Positions 25,056 through 38,242 are shown, counted from the first letter of the stretch. The stretch: DNA of 64,000 nt from Haliotis asinina (GCF_037392515.1 NC_090291.1:43269001-43333000); one strand, 5' to 3'. Notes: generated by a model not told the origin, from the sequence alone. Numbers and translations: made by a program.

Positions 25056-28000
25056 ATGCTGCGCCTAGTCATCCTCTCTGTCTGTCTTGTTCATCTGTCG
25101 GGAGCCATTCCCGTCGTTCATACAAAATTTGGTAGACTTCAGGGAGTGGAGACGAGCACCAACTACGCATACTATGGAGTTCCATATGCCGCACCCCCTG
25201 TCGGCTCGCTCAGGTTGGACACATTTGAAACTTTTGCTTTCGATATCTCAACTTCGCAAATACCTGAATGAAAATGCTGATAACGGTGTTCAGCTATAAC
25301 GAATTAAAATTTGTGGTGCCATGCACCCACCAGCCCCAGCCCCAGCACCAGCACCAGCACCAGCACCAGCACCAGCACCAGCACCAGCACCAGCACCAGC
25401 ACCAGCACCAGCACCAGCACCAGCACCAGCACCAGCACCAGCACCAGCACCAGCACCAGCACCTAAAAGCATGCGCTTGCTATAATTCTATTTATATGGA
25501 CAGGTGGCCTGGCGATAAGATGATGCTCAAAATAAATTAAGGCCCATTTCTTGATATTACCATAGTAATCAGTGCCTAACTCTGAAAACATGAAAGTCAA
25601 TGATCCTTAAGTCCATTGAATTGTATAGTCCTGACGACAATCTGTGATGTGTGTGGTCATGAGCTTGATTTTAGGAGGGACTTTGCCGTTGTGCTCCTTC
25701 GCCTTCAATTACCCATCCCCGAAAGAACAATGAGTTGGTTGGGGGTCACCTGTGGTACTTTGGCTTTTTCTTTTTCTTTTTTCTTTGCCGCAGTCAGGAA
25801 CATCTTGCGATCAAGTAAACGACAAACCAGTGGTTCTTACAGTGAGATGCATTATTCTTCCCTGGTTACAAGAACACAATCCACACTCTCCGATCCATTT
25901 TTCTGCCTCATCTGAGGAGCAGTGGAGTCCCATGGGGAAGCTCATTTTTGAAGTCTCCCGCCGTGATATTGCTGGAGTATTGTCAAAAGCGATGTAATAT
26001 TACCCACTCACTCATCTGTGGAGAACATGCATTTGTTGACTTAAAGTCTGTATGTCACTTTGATTCTGCTTCTCGGGTATTTTGTTTGTACTCGTTCATT
26101 TGCCTATAATGTAATCCGACAAACAATATTGATGCAGACTATGTCTGAATCTCACCCAGGAGCGTTCTCACACAGGTGGGCGCCCCCGCAGGACCCAGCA
26201 CAGTGGTCATCTGTTTACAGTGCTACAAGCATGAAGCCGGGATGTCCTCAGTACAAGTGCGATGACTTTAATCCACCTCTTGTGTGTCCAAAGGATGTGA
26301 GTATTTGGTGCAATTAGTGAGTGAGCGAGCGAGCGAGCGTGCGTGCGTGCGTGGGCGTGAGCGTGAGCGTATCTAAACTTCACTTTATCAGTATGTCATT
26401 TAGATGACGGAGTATTGGTCTGTATGTAGGCAAGAGGGACGTTCGAACTAATAGCACTTTCATATGGCCGCTTCATTGAAACTCACAGCGATGGATGGGT
26501 TTCATACAGAACTGTAAACAATGGTTTCGAACGGGGTCTTCCCACTGTGCAGGCACCTTTTGTTTGTAATTACCGAAGCAGTCAGGCATTGTTAAGTAAA
26601 CAATGGGATTAGTGGGGGGGGGGGGGGGGGGTCGTATATCTCTGTAGCAGAAATGATACAGACAACAGACAAAACTATTCTTTGCATGCTACTTATTTAT
26701 AACATTCTTCATGACAACCGTAGTCCATGATATTAGGTTTGGTGTCCTGCAATAACCAGCAATACAAAATCTAGTATTACAGTATTACAGACTTACAAGA
26801 TAATTAATATAATGTTAATATAACTTTACATAGCATGGTATGAACTTTTACATTCAATGTCAGCATAGTTAAAGTCCAACCAAATGTGACATGCAGTCAG
26901 CAAACTCCATTGATGATGCTGAAGAAACTATGTTAGGTGGGTTGTTTCTTGTCTGGAAGAAGTCCGTAAATAAGTGGAAACATCTTGTTGTTGACCATGG
27001 CGTGAATTGTGTAGAGCGGGTGGTAAATACTGGGGCTGATACTGAACTTGAACATTAGCCATGGTCATAAATGATAGTGCCATAAAATTGTTCTGCCTCT
27101 ATATAGAGAGAGAGCTGTAAACAGGTTGAATTTTATTCAGTGACATTAATTGAGCTATTGATGTCATAATATATACTGGTGGCTGTTAACAAGTTGATTT
27201 TTTTCAGTGACATCTATTGAACACGTTTGATTGGTGAGTTGATATCAGGGGGCCTGTCTGGTAATCTGTCCCTGGGCCATGAATTAAGTTCAGTCATAGT
27301 CATGAGAGAACCCTTTTCCTTAAAACAACATCACTAATCCTAATCCCCTACATGCTGCCTGCACAGTGGGAATAAACCCTTCGAACTAACGGTAATTGGT
27401 TTCTGAGGATCGTCAGGGCTGACGACCTCCACACTGATTTACGGCACCTAGAATGATTAATTCTACCCATATGGAGGCAATATCGAATGAAAGTATGATT
27501 GTGGCTATCAATGATTAGCAACGGTCACGGTTCTAATAAAATTCGTATCCATTCGCCATAGTTGTTTGTTTGTAAAGCCGCACTCACCAATATACCATGT
27601 ATACGACGTCGGTTTGTAAGTAATCAAGTGCGGACCAGACAAACGAGTGATTAGCATCATAACTATTCGTGTACGCAGTTTGGATACGATGACCTGTGTC
27701 TACCAAGTGAGTGAGTCTGACCACCCGATACAGTTTGTTTTGCTAGCTGCTTACAAATCGAGGAACACATTCAGTGCGAAACATAATCGAACCAGCTGTA
27801 ACAGGTTTCTGACACGTCGACAGAATTACAACGCCTAATATGATTGACCCTTGACACGTGTTGGCGATATCGACCTACATCTACCGACCATTCGCATGTC
27901 CTGTTATCTCGACGGGGCGAAAGGACACCAACTCTCCATACAACTAGGCTTGGTAAACACTGCCCTTATAACATACTTTCGACTTGGGAATTATATAGCA

Positions 28001-31000
28001 AACACAAATAAACATGCTGAAAAGTGCAGGAATACATATCATGGGACATGCTGGTACATCATAGGATGCAATGGCTAAGCAATGTAATGGTAGAATATGT
28101 ACAATATACGTGAAGACATACGTGAATAATAATATTTTTTAAAATGAACTCTATAATCTGTGAGTCCTGGGCGGATACACGTTTTGAGAACGGGTGCGCT
28201 TTCTTGAGCAATGAGGAGGGACTGGAACGCTTCCTTATGAGAATCTAGTGGATAAAAGTAGTGGAGTAGGTAAAGTCTAGGAATCTCTGTCACAGGTTCT
28301 AGAAACGACTGTCTCGCCGTGACACAGATGTTTCTGAAGGGATATTTACAACAACGCTACAATGTGTGTTAGGTCACTGGCTCTTTGGAATGACACATAT
28401 ACCTCTCAGTGCCAAGACCCTTCCCCATATGGGTGGACCTCGGGCATGTATTCACTGCGTCTGTAAAATGAACTCTCGGAGTAACGCGACGCAGATTGAG
28501 TCGACCTGTCGGTGAATATTTTCTACCACTTATGTCTGCAACGTCCCAGCCTGACATGATGTTGTAGCAGGTTACAACCACTAATGGAAGGGACGATAAG
28601 CTTATTACCTTCACCCCGTTGACGTATCATGACGTTGCGACTACTGATGCGGTATTGGGGGATGTTTTGCTGCCGTGGACGGAGTACAATTGTACTTTTT
28701 TCAGGATTTGTTCCATGGCATCTGTGTCATCTGCCACCGCCATTTGATAAAATCAACCGTCAAAATGTAATCTACACATGGACACTGAAATCTACACATT
28801 TTACGAGAACACTACACAAATAAACGTATTAACAAACAGCAATGTGATCACTATGCAAGTTAGAAAACCATAAAATGATGATTACCGGTAATTCTAACCT
28901 TAATTTTAAATTTAACTCTGCTTATTTCCTAACGAGCAACATATGTTGCCTAACATCCAGGTGCAGTTCAAAACAGGAGTTGTAGCTCACCTTTATCAAT
29001 ACGTAGTAATCCCATATTTTCAAATCTCTAGGTGTCTGAAGACTGCCTGTATTTGAACATCTGGGCACCCCTCGGCACCAACTCCACCTCCTCCCTCGCC
29101 GTCATGGTCTACATTCACGGCGGCAACTTCGTCCACATGAGTGGTGGCAGTTTGTTGTACGATGGCAGTATTCTCAGTCAGAAGGGTGACGTCATTGTGG
29201 TCAACGTTGACTACAGACTAGGTGATGCATTAATTCGTAAGGAGAGAGAGAGGCTTTATGTCACCATTATGTTGTATTTCAGTTGCATCACGTTGCGGGA
29301 CAAGGATGGTGGCGTCCGGGTGTGTATGAACTAGATTGTAGTGAACTATCTGACCACGTGTAAGGTTTGTTTGTTTGTTTGTTTGTTTGTTTGTTCTTTT
29401 GCTGTTGTTTAACGCTGCACTCAGCGATATTCCTGTTATATGACGGCGGTATGTAAACAATCGCCCCCAAACTACCCCAATGATCAATATCATGAGCATC
29501 CATAATGCAGCTGGGACACGATGACATGTGTCAACCAAGTCAGCGAGCTTGACAACCCGATCCCAGTATGGTTGCTGAGGATCAATTCTAACCGGATGCT
29601 TCACGGATGACATGAGTAGGATTTGTCTGGAATGCATTTCTCCCGAAGAACACGACAATTGTTGTTCTGAAACTGTATGATTGCAGGCGCTCTTGGGTTC
29701 CTGGTAACTGGCACTGGGGATGTGGACGCTGTTGGCAACTATGGTATCCTGGACCAGAGGCATGCCCTGAAGTGGGTCAACGAGAACATCAAGGCGTTTG
29801 GAGGGGACCCCGGAAGAGTGAGTTACGACGCCAGATACACTTGTATGTCATCTGTATGCCTGTCGCAACTTTATTGGAAAGGTTTTGATGAAGCACCACG
29901 AACACTTTCATTTAAGAAGCAGCTCGTACGGTCTGACAGTACGGTCACATCCCAGTATTATAAAGCAGAAGTTATCACAATCGGTCCTCTTCGTTCAAAT
30001 GATGGTCGTCCTAAACGAACTGGTCGTTTGGTTCGGTAACGGTTGTTGTCGTATCAACGTTCCTCCCATAGAATGTTGTGCCAGATATTAATCACGAGTT
30101 TGCCTGTTCTAATCTCGATTACATATACCGCTAGATTACACCTAAGAATTCCCTACTGCTAAACATTGATCTAAGAAATTGGAAGTAACGCCTACCAGAG
30201 AGGGAACGAGAGCTTGGGAATGTATTTTCTAGTTGTGCGAGCTCGAACATATTGGTAGGGAGCATTCCAAATGACACTTTCGGCCTTTACGAACATTTGA
30301 AAGCAAATTTCCAAGAGAAACGCTGCTATGCGTCCTAAGCCATCTATAGACATTCGAGCTGTTCAGTGTTCAAATTTTGGTCGATATTTCTCAAAGTATA
30401 CGTTGGAATGGAACTAGAGTGGGTTCCTGATTAACGTCTTCTCTATTATGTCATGTGTCGAACAAAGATCGCTTTAGTTCATTCTAACATAACCAGACGA
30501 TTTCCCACATCTTGTTCCACAGGTAACCTTGTTCGGCCAGAGTGCTGGAGCTCAGTCAAGCATGATTCATCTGGCCTCGGAAGAAAGCAGCGCCTTATTC
30601 CACAACGCTATCATTGAGAGTTCCCCCTTCTCCATCCCGTACAAAACCTACGCCGAGGCAATACTGCTTGGAGCTCATTTAGCCAGTCTCCTGAACTGTA
30701 CAGCCAGGGACATTAACTGCCTCAGACAGAAGACCTCAGTGGATATAGTTCAGGCACAGTTCATCAGCAGAAGTAAGCTCTCGTCTCTGAAATATCTCGA
30801 GGATTTTGAGCCCTGGGGACCCTGGGTGGATGGGATCACCGTCAAGGCAGAACCAATCACAGCCATGGACAAAGGGTTCTTTCAGAAGAAACCTGTTATG
30901 ATTGGTACGACTTCAGAAGAGACCCGGATGTACATCTACCAAGCCTGGGATAAACCTATAGACACTGTTGTCTACACTGCCGCTATCCTCGCTTCACATC

Positions 31001-31530
31001 CGAACCATGTAGTGGAAATAATGTACGAATACCCGCCAGACGAACCTCAGGATCAGAGGAACAACCTGGCAGTTCTTGCTACTGATTTCATCTTCGGTTG
31101 TGCCACCCGTCACGTGACAAGGGAGATGTTGGACTATGGTGTTAGTGACGTCTGGCTCTACATATACGACCACGCGTTCTCCTTCCCTGGTTGGGGGAAT
31201 ATGACCTTCTGCCAAGGTCACGTCTGCCACGGGTCGGAAGTTCCGTTCGTGTTCCAGTCAGCCGGTCGGGGAGGGTTCAAGTACACTCCCGACGAATTGG
31301 CTCTCAGTGACCTCATCATCAGTTACTGGTCGAACTTTGCCAAGACAGGTGACCCGGTGGGAATGCCCGCCTCCGGGGTCAAGGTCGTCCCAGATTGGCC
31401 TCGTTATCACGCAGAGATCCAAGCGCAGCAGTGGCCCTATCAACACTTTAAGACACCCAAGTCTTACGTGGATCCCAACTATAACGCTCCTTACTGTGAC
31501 TTCTGGGATAAAGTTGGCTATGATAACTGA
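25056..31530 (+). CDS. Esterase A: secreted type-B carboxylesterase/cholinesterase-family enzyme
   Basis: Alpha/beta-hydrolase that cleaves carboxylic esters; secretion is inferred from the N-terminal signal peptide ([17 protein letters not shown]). Five coding exons join in frame: 25056-25213, 26176-26296, 29032-29221, 29687-29817, 30523-31530, giving 535 aa, the usual family length. Family marks in order: [28 protein letters not shown], oxyanion loop YIHGGNF (about 120-126), [26 protein letters not shown], nucleophile elbow FGQSAGAQ (Ser207), acid in TSEETRMY (Glu332 or 333), base in VCHGSEVPF (His436). The triad is complete, so it should be active. The elbow has Gln where vertebrate cholinesterases have Glu (GESAG), as in some invertebrate and crystal-protein-like members. 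AATAAA follows the stop at 31547. Its 3' end was copied at 36702-37018. Substrate unknown; paralogue of the minus-strand gene at 46346-55818. Confidence 0.94.
25331..25463. repeat. (CCAGCA)n hexanucleotide microsatellite
   Basis: About 130 bp of nearly perfect CCAGCA units, with two CCAGCC variants at the start, about 120 bp after the esterase A exon 1 donor. The poly-HQ and poly-GA frames through it are artefacts of the repeat. Confidence 0.95.
25917..25998 (+). repeat. SINE-A 3' fragment
   Basis: CATGGGGAAGCTCATTTTTG, CTCCCGCCGTGATATTGC, TGGAGTATTGTCAAAAGCG and CCACTCACTCA: the body and tail of SINE-A without its tRNA-like head. It lies in esterase A intron 1. Confidence 0.55.
26313..26631. 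repeat. Simple repeats in esterase A intron 2
   Basis: A GAGC/GCGT tetranucleotide-like run (26313-26369), then non-repetitive DNA, then an 18-base run of G (26614-26631). The rest of the intron to 29031 holds one SINE-B and otherwise nothing I recognise. Confidence 0.85.
27562..27745 (-). repeat. SINE-B copy
   Basis: AAAGCCGCACTCACCAATAT, GTAAGTAATCAAGTGCGG, ACCAGACAAACGAGTGATTA, ATGACCTGTGTCTACCAAG and GAGTCTGACCACCCGATAC. Diverged; in esterase A intron 2. Confidence 0.65.
29366..29568 (-). repeat. SINE-B copy with a (GTTT)n run at its 3' end
   Basis: The (GTTT)n microsatellite at 29366-29396 is the complement of an AAAC-rich 3' tail. Then come AACGCTGCACTCAGCGATAT, TATATGACGGCGGTATGTAA, GACATGTGTCAACCAAGTCA and GCGAGCTTGACAACCCGATC. 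The SINE lies in the short intron between esterase A exons 3 and 4. Confidence 0.75.
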
Positions 31531-31546
31531 GGAATTATTTTGAGTA

Positions 31547-31552
31547 AATAAA
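31547..31552 (+). other. Likely polyadenylation signal of esterase A
   Basis: AATAAA 17 bases after the stop codon (GAGTAAATAAACACG), which would give a very short 3' UTR. The same hexamer is carried by the duplicated fragment at 37035-37040. Confidence 0.55.
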
Positions 31553-32754
31553 CACGAAATACATTATCGAACCCTCCTTTATTTCAAATACATGTTTAAC
31601 CTGTTAGTTATACAACCATGGTGTATGGTAAACCGTTAGGTCCATAGTTTATGACCCGTAGAAATGAATGCATTCGAAAACACAAGTCCTTTTAAAATTA
31701 AAATGTGAAATAATTGCTCTTGTTAGTGAACAACAATGAAACCGATCTTTTGGGATATGAACAGAATGATGACCATTATTGACGAATGTAAGCACATATA
31801 TAAGACAAAATTTTAATTTGTTTATTTTGTAAATTCAAGAATACATACTTTATTGAAGACCAGGTACACATACTGTTTGCCTGTGGAACCTGTGATATTC
31901 TTAGAAAGAAATTTATGTGCCCGTTCTTATCTTATGATAAATCTGATTATGTGCCGCAAGATATGGTGAATTTACTCAGATCACTTCCTGGCATAGCATA
32001 TCTTTGTGTTTATATGAAGTCTGGAAATTGCGAGCCAAGACTAAATTATTCCATCAACACTAGGCCCTGCAGCTATTACAGGTGCACAGTAATGTCTCCA
32101 CGATGCAAAGCATATCATCACTCTATGGCTGTATTTATATTAAGTCTGGAGCTGAGGGTCAACACTAAGCTATAAGCAATTAGCCCTGTAGTTATTACTG
32201 ACACATAGTAATGTCTCTATCACTTAATACCAAAAATTAATGAAAGTACTTTTTGTATATATACTCCCCATTAAACGTTTAGCCTCACTTAAATCACTCA
32301 CTATATGTTATGTGTGTATGCGTTTTTATATGTACATATAAAAAAAATAATTCCTCCACAGGCGCAAACATTATACAAAGGCTTGTGTAGCGTAAAGTAT
32401 TGTTAAGAATTTTCCAGTTTCCACTGATTTTCAACATTTACTGACCTCATACAGTAATCTTTTCAACGTTACGAATTTTGCAATACTTCAGTTCATGTTA
32501 CTTCAGTTCATGTGTAGACAGTAACTTCAAACAGAATGGATTTGTTTTGCAAAATCTAGTTTAGAGCCCTTACCTCAAGTGCGTGGCTGCATTTACCCTA
32601 TTGAAACAAAATAGTAGTTGCATAGTGTATAGTTAGGTACAAAGATATTTGCTTTTTACACCTTTACCATACTTTCACAAACCCCAGTCATGAAATAGGT
32701 ATACATTCCATCTTTGAAACTGCAATGATTATAGCTCAATGCACAATATATTCT
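31553..32754. other. Stretch downstream of esterase A, nothing recognised
   Basis: AT-rich, no convincing gene. Its duplicate is 37041-38242. An open frame at 31915-32175 is not intact in the duplicate, because one of the few differences creates a stop, so it is not treated as a gene. Confidence 0.5.
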
Positions 32755-34130
32755 CTGGGTTATTCACATGAATAGATTATGAAAGGATGGCCAGAAGGTG
32801 AAGAACTCACTGTTGTTGCATGTAGAATATGTATTGTATTTTGTGATTTCATATTACCCCTTATTACATGGTTAAAATATGGAACTTGTTGTTTTGTTTT
32901 GTGTGTATATATTACCTGCTTCACTACAAGACATATTGCATTTAAAGGGTTACTATTTTTTCCTTTAACCCCGAATAGAATATGTTTTGGTGTAAAATTA
33001 ATTTTGCCGACAGCTCCAGTCTTAAGCCAGCTGGTCCGGTTCTCCCAAATCTTATTAACATGACAACAATCATAAAAGAGATGGATAATTGTTTCTAGTT
33101 CTTTCGAACAAAATGTACACATAGGTGTGTCCTTTAGTCTAATTCTGTTTCAGAAAATGTTTGTAGGTACAATATCATATAGTATCCTCATTTCAAAGTA
33201 CTGCATTTTGCACATCGATTTGGCAACATGTATATGTTTCGTAACATTGTGTTATCACATTGTGTTTCAAAGACCCTTTCCCACTTTTTATGTGCATATG
33301 ATTTATTATAGTTAGAACCTAATTTTCAAATATAAAACATTTTGGTGCTTTAACCTTCAAATTTAGTTTGGATACATTGAAAGGTAGTATTGGAGAAAAT
33401 GGTATTGTTATGGGAAGGGAAATATGTCCTTTTTTTAAACAGGCAGTTATGGGAGATTTGATATTATAATATCTTAAGATACTTCTTCTGACTCGATATC
33501 TCTTCATGAGTGTAAATTTCTCCTGTAGTGGGGTTCATTAGATCATAGATAAAGTGTATTCCTGAACTGTACCATTTTTTGTATTGTGTCACGTTGCCTA
33601 CTTTAAACATGTAATTAAACCAAATACTTTGACTTAATGTATTCCTTGAATCCAGAGTCTTGTATTGCTGTTGTAAATATAATCCCCATGTGGAGATGAC
33701 ATCTCGCCAAAAGGGATTTCTTATGTACGGTTTTATGTGTTTTTCCATACATTCTGGGTCTGCTAACCAAAGTCTCTTGTGGGTAATTATACAAATTTCA
33801 GCTAGTGCTTTCCATTTACAGGTACTAGAGTATAGTCTCTTTATCCGTGATATTTTACAAGCATAAATAATGTTCTTAATAAGTGGAACACTAATTCCTC
33901 CGTACTCAGGTGGCAGATCGATTACATCCGTTCTAATTTTATCAGGTTTGTATTTCCATACAAATATGAAACATGTTTGTGGGAATGTATTTATCGTTTC
34001 ATCTGGGGGTGGTGGAATTAAAGAAAATAAATGATTTAATTTTGCTGGTAATAGTGATTTCAAAATAACATTTCTACCAATTGGTGTAAGTGTTCTTGTT
34101 CACCATAACTTCATTTCATTCTCTATCTTT
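32755..34130 (-). mobile_element. LINE fragment, L1/Tx1-like, C-terminal region
   Basis: Minus strand. It starts near 34130 with WTRTLTPIGRNVILKSLLP, then NHLFSLIPPPPDETIN, FIFVWKYKPDKI, GGISVPLIKNIIYACKISRI and KRLYSS. This is the segment after the reverse-transcriptase domain in L1-like elements. A second piece (33122 downwards) begins MCTFCSKELETIIHLFYDC, the CX2C...H...C knuckle. Between them shifted frames read KSYAHKKWERVF and similar, so the copy has several stops and frame breaks and is 5'-truncated. It is the insertion target of the palindromic element in the duplicated copy. Confidence 0.8.
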
Positions 34131-35507
34131 TATAAATTTATTTTCATAAGTCAGTTTCACCATTTCATCAGTATAGTGTATATTGTATCTTGTATTATAT
34201 TTACATATCTGCATGCCTGCGCCTGCTCAGCTCCTACATGACCACCTAGGATTTTTTGTCACAAAGAAAGCATGCATTGTGGCCTCAAGGACTCTTTGTT
34301 GACCAAACCCTGTCTGCCAATAATTAAAATGCATCATTATCGCTATTGTTTGTGAACAACAATGGAACAGATCTCTTGAAATAAGTACAGAACAATAATC
34401 ATAATTGTCTGATTTCATCACATATAAAGGCAAAAACGATTGAATGTTTATATTGTTAGTTTTCAACAACTACACACAATAGTGATACCAATTAGAATGT
34501 TGGTTGTTTTTATGGCACAAATAAACTTGATGAACAAATTGATGAACCAGCACAGTGAAAAAATTAACCAATCTGGATGACTAACGCTTACACCGCTGCA
34601 TGGCTCGCAGAAATACGTGCATTTTCCCGTTTGTTGTTGTTTCTATTTGAAGTTGTAAACGTACCTGAGAACGTTTTTTTCAGGTTGTTTATTTTCATCA
34701 TCCCATGTGATCCTAATATACATGTAGAACAACATACATATATCTGGATACAACAAAAACACAATGTGCCATAACAGTGCATTGCATTGGATCAATTCAT
34801 TCTGTTCCGCGCGCTGACTATCGTTCCCCTTGAGTGTTTGTATTGTATAAACAGCACAGTGAAAAAAATTATATATATATATACACGTTGCTCTGTATGT
34901 ATAATTAAAACATGGATCATACGAATTGTTTAACTAGAACCTTTCTGTATTGAGGAGGATAGTCAAGCTTCATAAAAAATAAATTATCAATATGGGGGTT
35001 ACAATAAAAAATAATCGAGAGTGTTTGAAGTTATTACCTAAACTGTTTCACGACACAGGGGTGTACTTTGAAGTGCCGTTGTGGACACGTGTGTTTCGCT
35101 TGACTGAATAGCTCACCAACGTTCCGTTATATACATCCCTTTGACTTTGTACTCCCTTTGAGTTTTCTCTAGTATGATAGATAGAGCCAAGAGGGTTCAT
35201 AAAGTCAGAGTAAAGTCATGCAGAAGCAAAGAAGGGATTACTCAGAGTGTGCCGTGCGACCAGTGGCGATTACTCGAGGAAACATTGTTACGAAACTTGC
35301 TATGATTCGGTCGCCAGTAAGTCTATATCAGAATCAAACGTTCTGATGAAACAAATGAAAGCATTTTTGGTTTTACTTGAAAGATATGTGCAATATTTGG
35401 TTTTATTTGAGAATCAAATAATCTGAAGTGAAATATTAGTCCGTTATTCAGTTAAGATCACCCGACAACGTTTTTGTAAGAAATATGTGAAGCCCAATAT
35501 TGCTGTC

Positions 35508-35675
35508 CGCGCTCACTCACCAGGAGGTGGTAGGACAGCCCAACGGCTCATCACGACGATGATTCGGGTTCGATTTCTCACACGGGAAGAATGTGTGAAG
35601 CCCATTTTAGAGATCCCCCGCCGTGACTATGCTGGAATGCTCATATTGCGGCATAAAGCCATACTCACTCGCTCG
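35508..35675 (+). repeat. SINE-A copy (unit 1)
   Basis: GGTGGTAGGACAGCCCAACG, TTCGGGTTCGATTTCTCAC (B-box), AGAATGTGTGAAGCCCATT, CCCCCGCCGTGACTATGC and a tail GGCATAAAGCCATACTCACT. Its duplicate is at 45604-45771. Confidence 0.7.
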
Positions 35676-36249
35676 CAGAATATAGCTTTAACTTACATGG
35701 GAAGTATTAGCCAATCCGTATATGAAAAGGGATATATTTGTTTTTATCAGGACAACCAAGCAAGTCAATAGTATAAAACAGTAGGTCAGTGGACAACAGA
35801 CGCTGTGGTGTTGATTCTGTTGAAATTGTATTTCATAACACGTGTAGTCTGCGAGCAATATGGAAGTGCGATGTTTCTGGTGGGTCACATCAAAGGCAGG
35901 AGTTGAAAATGTGCTATACATATGGCAATTAAAACGACTTCAGCTACTTGGACGTAACAGGGTCAGAAATTGCGACGCGTCGCATTCTATGACAGAAATA
36001 CTATACAGGCATAGGTACAGTTATCGCATCAACTGAATGTATGTTGTTTGTTTTTTTTCCTCTCGTTTGTATATGGAAAAAATGCTGGTAAACTTCAACT
36101 GACCTCAACCTGAGTACCCAATTTTAGTTACCAAGTCACGGATGTACAAGAAAACAACTAATTTTACAAGGATAATGACAGCAAATAAGTTTTATAACTC
36201 GACTGTATTATGTATAATCGAGTGTATGTTTAGTCAACATCTGTACATG

Positions 36250-36700
36250 TTAGTTATTGTATCCAACTTTATCCCAGAAGTCACAGAAAGGTGCGTTGTA
36301 GAATGTATCAGTGAAGGAGGATGGAGTCTTGAAGTGCTGATACGGCCACTGATTTTCTGTGTGAAACAGAGGCCACTCTGGAACGGCCTTGACCTTGACC
36401 CCAGAGTCAGACACTCCTTGGGGATTGCCAGTTTTTGCGAAGTTTGACCAATAACTGATAACTAAATCACTGAGAACAATTTCATCAGGAGTGTACTTAA
36501 ACCCTCCCTGGCCTGCCGACTGGAACACAAATGGAACTTCCGAGCCATGGCACACGTGACCTTGACAGAAGGTCAGATTACCCCAGCCGGGAAAGGAAAA
36601 CGCATGGTCGTAAATATACATCCACACATCAGCAATGCCGTATTTCACAATTTCTCGAGCGATGTGACGTGTGGGACATCCAAAAACGTAATCTGTTGCA
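36250..36700 (-). pseudogene. Truncated 3' copy of esterase B
   Basis: Minus-strand copy of the last 150 codons of the esterase B final exon (compare 46346-46796), including the catalytic-His motif VCHGSEVPF and the stop. Homology ends abruptly at 36700, in mid-exon, with no splice site. It lacks the nucleophile elbow and all upstream exons, so it cannot make an enzyme. Confidence 0.93.
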
Positions 36701-36701
36701 G

Positions 36702-37018
36702 AAGGTCACGTCTGCCACGGGTCGGAAGTTCCGTTCGTGTTCCAGTCAGCCGGTCGGGGAGGGTTCAAGTACACTCCCGACGAATTGGCTCTCAGTGACC
36801 TCATCATCAGTTACTGGTCGAACTTTGCCAAGACAGGTGACCCGGTGGGAATGCCCGCCTCCGGGGTCAAGGTCGTCCCAGATTGGCCTCGTTATCACGC
36901 AGAGATCCAAGCGCAGCAGCGGCCCTATCAACACTTTAAGACACCCAAGTCTTACGTGGATCCCAACTATAACGCTCCTTACTGTGACTTCTGGGATAAA
37001 GTTGGCTATGATAACTGA
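36702..37018 (+). pseudogene. Truncated 3' copy of esterase A
   Basis: Plus-strand copy of 31214-31530, the last 105 codons of esterase A with the stop and the AATAAA behind it. One base differs (cagcagcgg for cagcagtgg, Trp to Arg). It abuts the esterase B fragment in divergent orientation, with one unexplained G at 36701 between them. No promoter or start is attached. Confidence 0.93.
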
Positions 37019-38242
37019 GGAATTATTTTGAGTAAATAAACACGAAATACATTATCGAACCCTCCTTTATTTCAAATACATGTTTAACCTGTTAGTTATA
37101 CAACCATGGTGTATGGTAAACCGTTAGGTCCATAGTTTATGACCCGTAGAAATGAATGCATTCGAAAACACAAGTCCTTTTAAAATTAAAATGTGAAATA
37201 ATTGCTCTTGTTAGTGAACAACAATGAAACCGATCTTTTGGGATATGAACAGAATGATGACCATTATTGACGAATGTAAGCACATATATAAGACAAAATT
37301 TTAATTTGTTTATTTTGTAAATTCAAGAATACATACTTTATTGAAGACCAGGTACACATACTGTTTGCCTGTGGAACCTGTGATATTCTTAGAAAGAAAT
37401 TTATGTGCCCGTTCTTATCTTATGATAAATCTGATTATGTGCCGCAAGATATGGTGAATTTACTCAGATCACTTCCTGGCATAGCATATCTTTGTGTTTA
37501 TATGAAGTCTGGAAATTGCGAGCCAAGACTAAATTAATCCATCAACACTAGGCCCTGCAGCTATTACAGGTGCACAGTAATGTCTCCACGATGCAAAGCA
37601 TATCATCACTCTATGGCTGTATTTATATTAAGTCTGGAGCTGAGGGTCAACACTAAGCTATAAGCAATTAGCCCTGTAGTTATTACTGACACATAGTAAT
37701 GTCTCTATCACTTAATACCAAAAATTAATGAAAGTACTTTTTGTATATATACTCCCCATTAAACGTTTAGCCTCACTTAAATCACTCACTATATGTTATG
37801 TGTGTATGTGTTTTTATATGTACATATAAAAAAAATAATTCCTCCACAGGCGCAAACATTATACAAAGGCTTGTGTAGCGTAAAGTATTGTTAAGAATTT
37901 TCCAGTTTCCACTGATTTTCAACATTTACTGACCTCATACAGTAATCTTTTCAACGTTACGAATTTTGCAATACTTCAGTTCATGTTACTTCAGTTCATG
38001 TGTAGACAGTAACTTCAAACAGAATGGATTTGTTTTGCAAAATCTAGTTTAGAGCCCTTACCTCAAGTGCGTGGCTGCATTTACCCTATTGAAACAAAAT
38101 AGTAGTTGCATAGTGTATAGTTAGGTACAAAGATATTTGCTTTTTACACCTTTACCATACTTTCACAAACCCCAGTCATGAAATAGATATACATTCCATC
38201 TTTGAAACTGCAATGATTATAGCTCAATGCACAATATATTCT

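Larger units (their letters stand above)
31214..36700. repeat. Segmental duplication, unit 1 (5,487 bp, no insertion)
   Basis: Nearly identical, in the same orientation, to 36702-46796 once the 4,608 bp of insertion plus target duplication are removed. The offset is 5,488 up to 33704 and 10,096 after it. By eye I found about seven single-base differences. The unit runs from mid last exon of esterase A to mid last exon of esterase B and includes a LINE fragment and a SINE-A. Confidence 0.95.

Noticed and set aside
25268-25540. Open frames encoding poly-His-Gln (plus) or poly-Gly-Ala (minus).
   Set aside because: They are translations of the CCAGCA microsatellite in an intron.
31915-32175. 86-aa open frame downstream of esterase A.
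   Set aside because: The nearly identical duplicate at 37403 has a stop from one of the few differences, and the sequence shows no domain or codon signal.
36531-37031. 166-aa open frame crossing the duplication junction as a possible chimeric gene.
   Set aside because: It is out of frame with esterase A and antisense to esterase B, and has no promoter or splice support. It is open only because both coding exons are stop-poor in that frame.
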